A stretch of DNA of 7,093 nt, from the NCBI GenBank assembly GCA_900547125.1, contig URFU01000107.1, positions 1-7,093 of the forward strand, in the 5' to 3' direction. Below, one piece after another: positions 1-6,281 of this stretch. The stretch's first letter is position 1, and every line of letters begins with the position of its first letter. The notes below the pieces were generated by a model. It did no database searches. It was not told where the DNA came from and saw only the letters and a program-made list of their open reading frames with translations. Position numbers and translations under genes: made by a program. The stretch is from an uncultured Collinsella sp. GTDB lineage: Bacteria > Actinomycetota > Coriobacteriia > Coriobacteriales > Coriobacteriaceae.

Positions 1-392
1 TACTCGACCTCGGCACCCAGCGTGCGCGGAATCTCGTAGAGCGGCGCATAGGTGGGCCACTCGGCAATCACATGGTCGCCGGGCTCGACCACGGCCATGA
101 TGGCGTTGAGGTTCGCACCCGTACAGCCGTTGGTTTGCAGGATGTGGTCGGGATTGACCTCGCGGCGATACAGTTTGGCGACCTCGGCCTTAAAGTCAGG
201 CGAACCCTCGATCCAGCCGTAGTTCATCTTCTCGCGGTCCAGGCACTCATAGAACGTGGCACCGTCCTGCTCGTCGAGCGCGCGCAGCTCGCCCATGGTA
301 AGCGACGAAATCGTCGACTGGGCGATATCCCACGTGGCGCTCTTCTCCCAAACGTTAAGCCACTCCTCAACGCCGATTGTCTTGATATCCAT
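1..392 (-). CDS. PLP-dependent aminotransferase, ArcT-like (partial, N-terminal 130 aa)
   Basis: This is the N-terminal part of a fold-type I (class I/II) pyridoxal-phosphate aminotransferase; the rest lies beyond the left edge, so the active-site lysine is not visible. The protein starts MDIKTIGVEEWLNVWEKSAT. Visible family landmarks are NYGWIEGSPDFK (57-68), the cofactor phosphate-binding turn TNGCTGAN (87-94), EPGDHVI (103-109) and the WPTY segment (112-115) that lines the cofactor site. The start is the ATG at 392-390, preceded by AAGGAG with a 7-base gap. The gene lies 149 bp downstream of arcA on the same strand. The opening GVEEWLN stretch resembles, from memory, the ArcT transaminases in arginine deiminase operons of lactobacilli. 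A role in arginine or ornithine metabolism is inferred from context; the substrate cannot be read from this fragment. Aminotransferase assignment is secure, ArcT identity moderate. Confidence 0.85.
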   Translation of the reverse strand, partial: MDIKTIGVEEWLNVWEKSATWDIAQSTISSLTMGELRALDEQDGATFYECLDREKMNYGWIEGSPDFKAEVAKLYRREVNPDHILQTNGCTGANLNAIMAVVEPGDHVIAEWPTYAPLYEIPRTLGAEVE

Positions 393-450
393 GGCCAAGC
401 TCCTTACAAAAGCTGTCATCCAATCGTGTTGACGTTCCTCATACAAGAAT

Positions 451-478
451 GGGGCGGTGCGAATACCCGCACCGCCCC
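451..478 (-). terminator. GC-rich hairpin after arcA, probable intrinsic terminator or attenuator
   Basis: An 11-bp perfect stem (451-461 pairing with 468-478, GGGGCGGTGCG with its complement) encloses a 6-base loop. Read on the minus strand, the hairpin follows the arcA stop by about 60 bases and is trailed by ATTCTTGTAT, a broken T-tract. The stem is strong but the T-tract is poor, so partial termination between arcA and the aminotransferase gene is the likeliest role. On the plus strand no T-tract follows. Confidence 0.55.
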
Positions 479-541
479 AATGGGAGACATCTAATGGCAG
501 CTAGATGTATGTATTAAGACCTGTACGGGTCCTTGAAGACC

Positions 542-1783
542 TTAGAGGTCCTCGCGCCAGAAGGGCATGCTCATGCAGCGCGGGCCGCCGCGGCCGCGGG
601 AGAGCTCGGCGGAGGGCACGACGAGAAGGTCCAGGCCCTCCTTGTACAGCACGTCGTTGGTGACGGTGTTGCGGGCGTAGACGCAGATCTTGCCGGGCTC
701 GACGCACAGGGTGTTGGAGCCGTCGTTCCACTGCTCGCGGGAGGCCGCGATCGGGTCGCCGCCGCCGCAGGGGATCAGCTTGACCTGGTCGACGCCGGTG
801 GCGTCCTCCAGGACGTGCTCGAGGGTGTCCTCGATCAGGCGGATGTTCACGTCGCCCGGGTTCTTGCCGGCGGTCAGCTCGTAGACGCGCAGGGTGCCCA
901 TGATGGCGGGGTGGATCGTGAACTTATCGACGTCGATCTGGGTGAAGACCGTGTCGAGGTGCATGAAGGCGCGCGAGACCGGGATGTCGAAGGCCAGGAT
1001 GCGCTCGACCTTGGAGTCGGAGTTCCAGAAGATGTTCTGGGCCATGACGTCGATAGCGGCGGCCTGGGTGCGCTGGGAGATGCCGACGGCGAGGGTCTTC
1101 TCGTTGATGTTCAGCACGTCGCCGCCCTCGGTGTGGAACTGGCAGTCGCGGCGGAAGTACAGGGAGACGTCCTTGTAGTCGGGGTGGTACTTGAAGACGT
1201 ACTTGCCGTACAGGGTCTCGCGGTTGCGGGTGACCGAGTACATGCGGTTGAGGTTGACGCCCTCGCCGACGACCGCGAACGGGTCGCGGGTGAAGTAGAG
1301 GTTGGGCATCGGGTCGATGATCAGGTCGGACTCGGACTCGGAGTTGACCAGGGAGTCGAGGGTCGTGGACGCCGTGAGGGGCATGTCGATCTCGGCCTTG
1401 GTCATGCCGGCCATGGTCTTCTTGACGAACTCGAGGTTGTCCTCGATGGAGTCCAGCTTCTCGCGGACGATCTGCGGCATGTGCTGGCCGCGGATGCCGG
1501 CCTCGGCGATGTACTGGTCGGTGAACTCGGCGCGGGCGCCGGGGACCTGGTCGAACACCTCGGCGACGAGGTTCTCGAGGTAGAGGACCTCCACGCCCTG
1601 GTCCCTCAGGATCTGGGCGAAGGTGTCGTGCTCCTGCTGTGCGACCTCCAGGAACGGGACGTCGTCGAACAGGAGTCGCTCGAGCTCGTCGGGCGGCAGG
1701 TTGAGGAGCTCGTCGCCGGGACGGTGCAGGCAGACCTTCCTGAGCTTGCCGATCTCGGAAGGCACGTGCAGACCTTTCGTCAT
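542..1783 (-). CDS. arcA: Arginine deiminase
   Basis: Arginine deiminase (EC 3.5.3.6) hydrolyses L-arginine to citrulline and ammonia, the first step of the cytoplasmic ADI pathway that yields ATP and resists acid. The 413-residue length matches the family. It opens with the typical HVPSEIGKLRKVCLHRPG (6-23) and LLFDDVPFLEVAQQEHD (37-53). The expected guanidinium-hydrolase residues are all present: Asp167 in NLYFTRDP, Glu219 in HTEGGD, His275 and Asp277 in MHLDTVF, and the nucleophile Cys403 in GGPRCMSMPF near the C-terminus. Substrate-binding candidates Asn161, Arg186 and Arg238 are also in place. The ATG at 1783 is preceded by AGGAGG only two bases away, with AAAGG further upstream as an alternative; the family N-terminus supports this start. 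Codons end almost exclusively in G or C, suggesting high expression. No arcB, arcC or arcD is in view; the aminotransferase gene lies downstream. Confidence 0.97.
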   Translation of the reverse strand: MTKGLHVPSEIGKLRKVCLHRPGDELLNLPPDELERLLFDDVPFLEVAQQEHDTFAQILRDQGVEVLYLENLVAEVFDQVPGARAEFTDQYIAEAGIRGQHMPQIVREKLDSIEDNLEFVKKTMAGMTKAEIDMPLTASTTLDSLVNSESESDLIIDPMPNLYFTRDPFAVVGEGVNLNRMYSVTRNRETLYGKYVFKYHPDYKDVSLYFRRDCQFHTEGGDVLNINEKTLAVGISQRTQAAAIDVMAQNIFWNSDSKVERILAFDIPVSRAFMHLDTVFTQIDVDKFTIHPAIMGTLRVYELTAGKNPGDVNIRLIEDTLEHVLEDATGVDQVKLIPCGGGDPIAASREQWNDGSNTLCVEPGKICVYARNTVTNDVLYKEGLDLLVVPSAELSRGRGGPRCMSMPFWREDL

Positions 1784-1919
1784 GGCCTCCTACCTTTCTT
1801 TCGGGCCTTACTGGCCGAATGTATCAGCGCCCCTCCGTATGGGACGCTGCTTGCTGACAGCTCTAGTTATATCCAAAAACCACCCGCAATTCCACCTCGC
1901 CCCCGAACGGTCAGCAAAG

Positions 1920-1940
1920 TGCGATGAACGGTATATCGCA
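1920..1940. promoter_or_regulatory. Candidate operator dyad upstream of arcA
   Basis: TGCGAT (1920-1925) and ATCGCA (1935-1940) form a perfect 6-bp inverted repeat around a 9-base spacer. It sits about 50-70 bp upstream of the candidate arcA -10 at 1866-1871, a typical place for an activator site. It does not match the ArgR or FNR consensus I know. A dyad this short could arise by chance. Confidence 0.2.
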
Positions 1941-2278
1941 TATGATTCCCCCATGATGCACTTCAGTTCTCTAAAGCAGGTTTTCAAAGGTAATCGTTCT
2001 TTTTTCTAAGGAATTGAGCAAGATTGCACAAATAATTTCATGTTTAGGAATTGCATAGCTAAAACTGTTTTCTGCATATATATGTCGTCTGTCCATGATT
2101 CAATTTGGATTCGATTATATTCAGCTAGCAATCATTCTTATTCATACATCCTCATCAGTTGAGTATGGATATAGATTGTTTTCAAAACGAGTTGGACAGT
2201 TAGTCGCATGCCTTGACAGCGTAAGAAGTAGGTAAAGATACCGTTCGCACAATACGTCCGCGCCACAAGTCGACTAAA

Positions 2279-2306
2279 TTGAGACAATAGTGAATAGGGT
2301 TAGGCT
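2279..2306 (+). promoter_or_regulatory. Candidate ppk promoter
   Basis: TTGAGA (2279-2284, five of six to the -35 consensus) is separated by 16 bases from TAGGCT (2301-2306), a -10 form common in high-GC actinobacteria. Transcription would start near 2312-2314, giving a leader of only about 22 bases before the ppk start. A perfect TTGACA also occurs at 2213-2218, but no good -10 follows it at 16-18 bases. Confidence 0.4.
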
Positions 2307-2309
2307 ACC

Positions 2310-2324
2310 GTCCCCTGCGGGGAC
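2310..2324 (+). promoter_or_regulatory. Short perfect hairpin in the ppk leader
   Basis: GTCCCC (2310-2315), loop TGC, GGGGAC (2319-2324) is a perfect 6-bp GC-rich stem ending 11 bases before the ppk ATG. With the candidate promoter just upstream, it would form at or near the 5' end of the mRNA. It could stabilise the transcript or modulate ribosome entry, and it occupies the only G-rich stretch in front of the start. There is no T-tract, so it is not a terminator. Its function is inferred. Confidence 0.4.
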
Positions 2325-2335
2325 TGAACGGACAG

Positions 2336-4768
2336 ATGCATATGCCGAGCAAAATCGAAAAAAAGCAAGCCGCCGCAAAGCTGCGCAAACCGCCGCGCGA
2401 CTTCTCGTACACGCAGAACCGAGAGCTCAGCTGGCTACGCTTTGACAACCGTGTGCTCGACGAGGCTTTTGATGAGTCCGTGCCGCTGTTCGAGCGCCTT
2501 AAGTTCGTCTCGATCTTCGAGTCAAACCTCGACGAGTTTCTCATGGTGCGCGTGGGTGGCCTGTCCGACCTTGCCGAGCTCAAAAAACAGCCTGTCGATA
2601 ACAAGAGCAATATGACCGCCTCCGAACAGGTCGATGCTGTCATGGCCGAAATGCCCGGGCTCCTTACCCGTTGGGAGTCCATCTTTAAGAGCATCGAGGG
2701 CAAGCTCGATACCTTGGGCGTTCACCGCGCCCGCATCGATTCGCTTACGCCCGAGGAGCGCACCTTTGTAACCCGCTACTTCCAGGCCTACGTGTCGCCG
2801 GTCATCTCACCGCTGGTGATCGACCCGCGCCACCCCTTCCCCAACCTGCGCAACGGCGCGCTCTACCTGGCGTGCGGCCTGGACGGTGTCACCGACGAGG
2901 AAAGTCTGCTGGGCCTGATCGAGATTCCCGCCTCGATGAACCGCGTGGTCGAGATCCCCTCGCCCACCGGCACCTACTCCTACATCTTGCTCGAGGACGT
3001 CATCCTCGCCTGCCTGGACAGCTGCTTTGGCTCCTATAAGCCGCTCGACCGCGCGCTCATCCGCGTCACCCGCAACGCCGACATCGACCCGGACGGCGAG
3101 GGCGTCGAGGAAGAAGAGGATTACCGCCAGCACATGAAGCGCATCCTCAAGAAGCGCCTGCGCCTGCAGCCGGTAGTGCTCGCCGTCTCGGGCTCACTCG
3201 AGAAGCAGACGCTCAAGACTATCCGCAAGGCGCTCGAGCTCTCGCGTCGCTCGGTCTTTACCTGCGATATCCCGCTCAACCTGGGCTATGTCTTTGGCAT
3301 TGAGGGCAAGATTCCCGAGCACCTGCGCAACGAGCTGCTCTTTACGCCATTTAAGCCGCAGCCCAACCCCACCATCGATATGTCCCGCTCCATCCGCGAG
3401 CAGGTGCTTCAGCACGACAAACTGCTCTTTTATCCCTATGAGACCATGAACCCCTTCCTGGATCTGGTACACGAGGCCGCCTACGACCCCGAGTGCATCT
3501 CGCTGCGCATCACGCTCTACCGCGTGGCCAAGCAGAGCCGCCTGTGCGAGTCGCTGATCGATGCCGCCGAGAACGGCAAAGAGGTCACGGTGCTCATGGA
3601 GCTCCGCGCCCGCTTTGACGAGCAGAACAACATCGAGTGGGCCGAGCGTCTGGAAGAGGCAGGCTGCACCGTCATCTACGGCTCCGAAGGCTTTAAGTGC
3701 CACTCCAAGATCTGCCAGCTCACCTATCGCGAGGGCATGGCGCTTACACGCCTGACGCTGTTGGGCACCGGCAACTTTAACGAGAAGACGGCCAAGCTCT
3801 ACAGCGACTTTATGCTCATGACCGCCCATCCCGGCATCGGCGAGGACGCCAACTTGTTCTTCCGCAACCTGTCGCTGGGCAACCTGCGCGGCGATTACCG
3901 CTTCCTGGGCGTGGCGCCGGTCGGCCTGAAGCCACTCATTATGCGCGGCCTGGATCGCGAGATCCAGCGTGCCCTCGCTGGCGAGCCCGCCCGTGTGTTC
4001 TTTAAGCTCAACTCGCTGACCGACCGCGAGGTTATCGACAAGATCGCCGAGGCAGCGTGTGCCGGCGTGCGCGTAGACATGATCATCCGCGGCATCTCGT
4101 GCCTCAAGCCGGGCGTTCCGGGCAAGACCGAGAACGTGCATGTCCGTTCTATCGTCGGACGCTTTTTGGAGCATGCGCGCGTTTACGCCTTTGGCGTGGA
4201 CTCGGACATGATCTATCTGAGCTCGGCCGACATGATGACGCGCAACACCGAGCACCGCGTGGAGATCGCCTTCCCCGTGCTCGACCCCACCTGCCGTGCC
4301 CTGGTGCACGAGTACATGGGCATGCAGCTGCGCGACAACGTGAAGGCCCGCAGCCTCGCGAGCGACGGCACCTGGGTCCCCGTGGAGCGTGCAGAGGGTG
4401 AGAAGCCCTTCAACTCGCAGGAAGCCCTGCTGGAGCGTGCATATCGCAACGCCGAGCCCGCCGCCAAGGCAGAACCCACGCCCGCGTCCCAGTCTGAGCC
4501 CAAACCGCAGCCGGCCACACTCGAGGTTCAGAAGGTCCAGGCGACCGTCATTGAGCCCGAGCCTGCACCTGCACCTCAGCCCGAGCCTGCACCCGCACCT
4601 CAGCCCGAGCCGCAGGTCACCACGCCCGCACCCGAGACGAGCGCCCGTCGCGATAAGCCCGCCGGCAAGACCAAGGCCATCGAGCGCCATCGCCCCGGCC
4701 GCGTGCGCATGGGTCTGGGCCTGATCGGCCTGGGTCTTAAGACGCTCATTACCGGCAAGACGAAATAG
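2336..4768 (+). CDS. ppk: Polyphosphate kinase 1 with extended C-terminal tail
   Basis: PPK1 (EC 2.7.4.1) reversibly transfers the ATP gamma-phosphate to a growing polyphosphate chain through a phosphohistidine. The N domain carries RELSWLRFDNRVLDEA (29-44) and SNLDEFLMVRVGG (63-75). The catalytic half shows ITLYR (392-396), ARFDEQNNIEWAERLEEAG (425-443), His456 in KCHSKICQL (the predicted phosphorylated histidine, equivalent to E. coli His435), GTGNFNEKTAKLYSDF (477-492), RGISCLKPG (585-593), His613 in EHARVYAFG (equivalent to E. coli His592) and SSADMMTRNTEHRVEIAF (629-646). PPK1 proteins are usually about 690-740 aa; here the conserved fold ends near residue 690-705. A tail rich in Pro, Glu and Ala follows to residue 810, ending in a basic Gly/Leu segment. 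No ribosome binding site is strong; the ATG at 2342 (MPSKIEKK) is a nearly equal start. The gene appears monocistronic, with no ppx beside it. Confidence 0.97.
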   Translation: MHMPSKIEKKQAAAKLRKPPRDFSYTQNRELSWLRFDNRVLDEAFDESVPLFERLKFVSIFESNLDEFLMVRVGGLSDLAELKKQPVDNKSNMTASEQVDAVMAEMPGLLTRWESIFKSIEGKLDTLGVHRARIDSLTPEERTFVTRYFQAYVSPVISPLVIDPRHPFPNLRNGALYLACGLDGVTDEESLLGLIEIPASMNRVVEIPSPTGTYSYILLEDVILACLDSCFGSYKPLDRALIRVTRNADIDPDGEGVEEEEDYRQHMKRILKKRLRLQPVVLAVSGSLEKQTLKTIRKALELSRRSVFTCDIPLNLGYVFGIEGKIPEHLRNELLFTPFKPQPNPTIDMSRSIREQVLQHDKLLFYPYETMNPFLDLVHEAAYDPECISLRITLYRVAKQSRLCESLIDAAENGKEVTVLMELRARFDEQNNIEWAERLEEAGCTVIYGSEGFKCHSKICQLTYREGMALTRLTLLGTGNFNEKTAKLYSDFMLMTAHPGIGEDANLFFRNLSLGNLRGDYRFLGVAPVGLKPLIMRGLDREIQRALAGEPARVFFKLNSLTDREVIDKIAEAACAGVRVDMIIRGISCLKPGVPGKTENVHVRSIVGRFLEHARVYAFGVDSDMIYLSSADMMTRNTEHRVEIAFPVLDPTCRALVHEYMGMQLRDNVKARSLASDGTWVPVERAEGEKPFNSQEALLERAYRNAEPAAKAEPTPASQSEPKPQPATLEVQKVQATVIEPEPAPAPQPEPAPAPQPEPQVTTPAPETSARRDKPAGKTKAIERHRPGRVRMGLGLIGLGLKTLITGKTK
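4556..4615 (+). repeat. 24-bp tandem repeat in the ppk tail coding for PEPAPAPQ
   Basis: Two tandem 24-bp units, 4556-4579 and 4580-4603, differ at one base (T or C in the fourth Pro/Ala block) and are followed by a partial third unit to 4615. They encode PEPAPAPQ twice and then PEPQ (residues 741-760). Such in-frame repeats expand and contract by slippage, so unit number may vary among strains. Confidence 0.85.
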
Positions 4769-4770
4769 TC

Positions 4771-4795
4771 GTTTGTAGAAGCAGTTTGTAGAAGC
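4771..4795 (+). repeat. 12-bp direct repeat just before the ppk terminator
   Basis: GTTTGTAGAAGC occurs at 4771-4782 and again at 4784-4795, one base apart. The second copy runs into the terminator stem. It looks like a small slippage duplication in non-coding DNA; no function is evident. Confidence 0.7.
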
Positions 4796-4835
4796 GCCCC
4801 GCATTTGAGGAAAGCCTCGGATGCGGGGCGCTTTT
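4792..4835 (+). terminator. Intrinsic terminator of ppk
   Basis: AAGCGCCCCGCAT (4792-4804) pairs perfectly with 4821-4833. Inside this, two U-G wobble pairs and GAGG/CCTC (4807-4810 with 4815-4818) extend the stem to about 19 bp capped by the tetraloop AAAG. TTTT follows at 4832-4835, partly shared with the stem base. This is a textbook rho-independent terminator 23 bases after the ppk stop. Confidence 0.92.
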
Positions 4836-4838
4836 CCC

Positions 4839-4847
4839 TGCTACCAT
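4839..4847 (+). promoter_or_regulatory. Candidate extended -10 promoter of the methyltransferase gene
   Basis: TG-C-TACCAT is an extended -10 motif immediately after the ppk terminator T-tract; no good -35 is seen at 17 bases. A start of transcription near 4853-4855 would exclude the upstream ATG at 4846 and agree with translation from 4882. This is weak evidence by itself. Confidence 0.3.
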
Positions 4848-4881
4848 GGTGCGAACAACAACGCGAATGACAGGCAGGGAT

Positions 4882-6195
4882 ATGAAGCTCACTATAGAAT
4901 CGATGACCTACGGCGCCGACGGTCTGGCGCACGCCGACAACGGCAAGGCCGTCTTTGTGCAGGGTGCCGTGGCAGGCGACACCGTCGAGGCCGAGGTCGT
5001 ACAGGACGGCAAGTCGTTCATGCGCGCCCGCACCACCGAGATTCTGGAGCCAAGCCCCGATCGCATTCAGCCTCCCTGCCCCTTCGTGGGCATCTGCGGC
5101 GGCTGCTCGTGGGGCAATCTCTCACGCACGGCACAGCTCGCCGCCAAGGAGCAAAACCTGCGCTCCACGCTCGAGCGCATCGGCAAGTTCGCTCCTGAGC
5201 AGGTCGATGAGTTGGTACAACCCATCTGCCACACCAAGGACGACTGGGGCTACCGCAATAAAATCGAGCTCGAACCGACCGTCGTCAACGGTCGCGTGCG
5301 CCTTGGCATGCACGGTGTCGACCCCAGCAAAATCGTGACCGTCGATGCGTGCCCGCTGTTCGATAAGCGTTTTCCCAAGGCACTCAAGTCAGTCGTCGGC
5401 GCGCTCAACTATCTGAGCGGCAGCCATGACTTGGGGCTCGAACGCGTGGGCATTCGCGCTTCGCGCCGCACCAAGGCGCTCGAGGTCGCACTCTGGACGC
5501 CCACGGGTTCCTTCCCGCGCTCGCAGGTCTCGCGCGTGCTGGCAGACGCCGCGCACCCCACGAGCATCGTGCGTGTGATGAGCAAGGGCGAAAAGAAAGC
5601 CCGCCGTGTCTCCAAAGTCGAGATGCTCGCCGGCGAGGGCTCGTGGACTGAGAACATCGCCGAGAACCAGATGCGCCTATCTGCTCCGTCGTTCTTCCAG
5701 GTCAATACCAAGGGTGCCGAGATTTTGATCGAGCTCGTTATGGACGCACTCGATCCGCAGGAAGATGAGCTTGCCGTGGACCTGTATTGCGGCGCCGGAA
5801 CCTTTACCCTGCCGCTCGCCCGCCGCTGCGATTACGTCGCCGCCGTCGAGGCCTACGGCCCGGCCGTGCGCGACCTGCGTCGCAATCTGGAGATCAACAA
5901 GCTCGACAACGTCGACGTCATCGGCGGCGATGCGGTACGCGAGTTCCCCGATCAGGACGCCGATGTCCTGGTGGTCGACCCGCCGCGTGCGGGCCTCGCC
6001 CCCGAGGCGATCGACCTCATCGCGAGCACGAGCGCCCGTGATGTCGCCTACGTGAGCTGCGACCCGGCAACTCTGGCCCGCGACCTCAAGCGCTTTGTCG
6101 AGGAGGGCACCTTCTCCCCCGTCAAGATCACGCCAGTCGACCTATTCCCGCAAACCTTCCACTGCGAAACCGTCGTCCACCTCAAGCGCAACTAA
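4882..6195 (+). CDS. rlmD: 23S rRNA (uracil-C5)-methyltransferase, RlmD/RumA family
   Basis: The product is a SAM-dependent RNA m5U methyltransferase of the TrmA/RumA family (COG2265), cytoplasmic, expected to act on 23S rRNA. Numbered from the ATG at 4882 (437 aa), residues 1-55 form a TRAM RNA-binding domain (MKLTIESMTYGADGLAH). Cys66, Cys72 and Cys75 (CPFVGICGGC) plus Cys157 (DACPLF) match the four [4Fe-4S] ligands of RumA. The SAM fold shows QVN (273-275), VDLYCGAGTFTLPLA (299-313), Glu323 and VVDPPRAGL (364-372). The nucleophile is Cys393 in VSCDPATLARD, and the catalytic base is Glu429 in HCETVVHL. In-frame ATGs at 4846 and 4867 lack ribosome binding sites and add residues absent from typical TRAM starts; AGG lies 7 bases before 4882. 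The exact target (U1939, U747 or both, as in RlmCD of Gram-positives) cannot be told from sequence, so the gene symbol is provisional. Confidence 0.93.
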   Translation: MKLTIESMTYGADGLAHADNGKAVFVQGAVAGDTVEAEVVQDGKSFMRARTTEILEPSPDRIQPPCPFVGICGGCSWGNLSRTAQLAAKEQNLRSTLERIGKFAPEQVDELVQPICHTKDDWGYRNKIELEPTVVNGRVRLGMHGVDPSKIVTVDACPLFDKRFPKALKSVVGALNYLSGSHDLGLERVGIRASRRTKALEVALWTPTGSFPRSQVSRVLADAAHPTSIVRVMSKGEKKARRVSKVEMLAGEGSWTENIAENQMRLSAPSFFQVNTKGAEILIELVMDALDPQEDELAVDLYCGAGTFTLPLARRCDYVAAVEAYGPAVRDLRRNLEINKLDNVDVIGGDAVREFPDQDADVLVVDPPRAGLAPEAIDLIASTSARDVAYVSCDPATLARDLKRFVEEGTFSPVKITPVDLFPQTFHCETVVHLKRN

Positions 6196-6213
6196 CCACA
6201 CGGTCATTGCACT

Positions 6214-6250
6214 GGGTAGCTAATTTGGGACGGGGCTTTTTTATCTACCC
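6214..6250 (+). terminator. Probable terminator hairpin for the methyltransferase gene
   Basis: GGGTAGCTAA (6214-6223) pairs with TTATCTACCC (6241-6250) with one C/T mismatch (6220 with 6244), loop of 17 bases, followed by TTACATT, a weak T-tract. It begins 18 bases after the rlmD stop. The T6 run at 6237-6242 is partly inside the stem and has no stem of its own upstream, so it does not act as a normal T-tract. Confidence 0.5.
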
Positions 6251-6281
6251 TTACATTGAATAAAAGAGTGCGAAGTCGTCC

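Larger units (their letters stand above)
1784..2335. other. Divergent intergenic region arcA/ppk with AT-rich core
   Basis: This 552-bp gap must hold the promoters of both arcA (leftward) and ppk (rightward). By hand count 1981-2220 has 81 G/C in 240 bases (about 34%), in sharp contrast to the GC-rich genes on both sides. For arcA, a possible minus-strand -10 TATAAC lies at 1871-1866 without a good -35, and a perfect TATAAT lies at 2119-2114, also without a good -35. I see no tRNA, rRNA or recognisable riboswitch. A 46-codon frame at 2095-2235 (plus, starting MIQFGFDYIQLAIILIHTSS) has no ribosome binding site and is not called as a gene. Confidence 0.6.

Noticed and set aside
487..508. Hairpin ACATCTA-8-TAGATGT after arcA
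   Set aside because: Only 7 bp and AT-rich, with no T-tract. The neighbouring GC-rich hairpin at 451-478 is the better terminator candidate.
533..1927. A 464-codon plus-strand open frame running antisense across all of arcA
   Set aside because: Its product is Val/Gly/Leu/Asp-rich low complexity. It stays open because arcA uses G/C-ending codons that rarely give stops on the opposite strand. arcA has every catalytic residue, so this is a shadow.
2082..2162. 26-codon frame starting MSSVHDSIWIRLYS
   Set aside because: Too short, no ribosome binding site, overlaps the 46-codon frame, and typical of chance frames in AT-rich spacer.
2213..2218. Perfect TTGACA as the ppk -35
   Set aside because: The sequence at 16-18 bases downstream (AAGATA, AGATAC, GATACC) is a poor -10. 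The TTGAGA/TAGGCT pair nearer the gene fits better.
2095..2235. 46-codon frame MIQFGFDYIQLAIILIHTSS...
   Set aside because: No ribosome binding site, atypical AT-rich codons, no recognised family. Not called as a gene, though noted in the AT-rich island finding.
3194..4804. A 536-codon minus-strand open frame opposite ppk
   Set aside because: Composition is repetitive Gly/Leu/Ala/Arg without domains. It overlaps conserved ppk sequence and even runs through the ppk terminator, so it is a codon-bias artefact.
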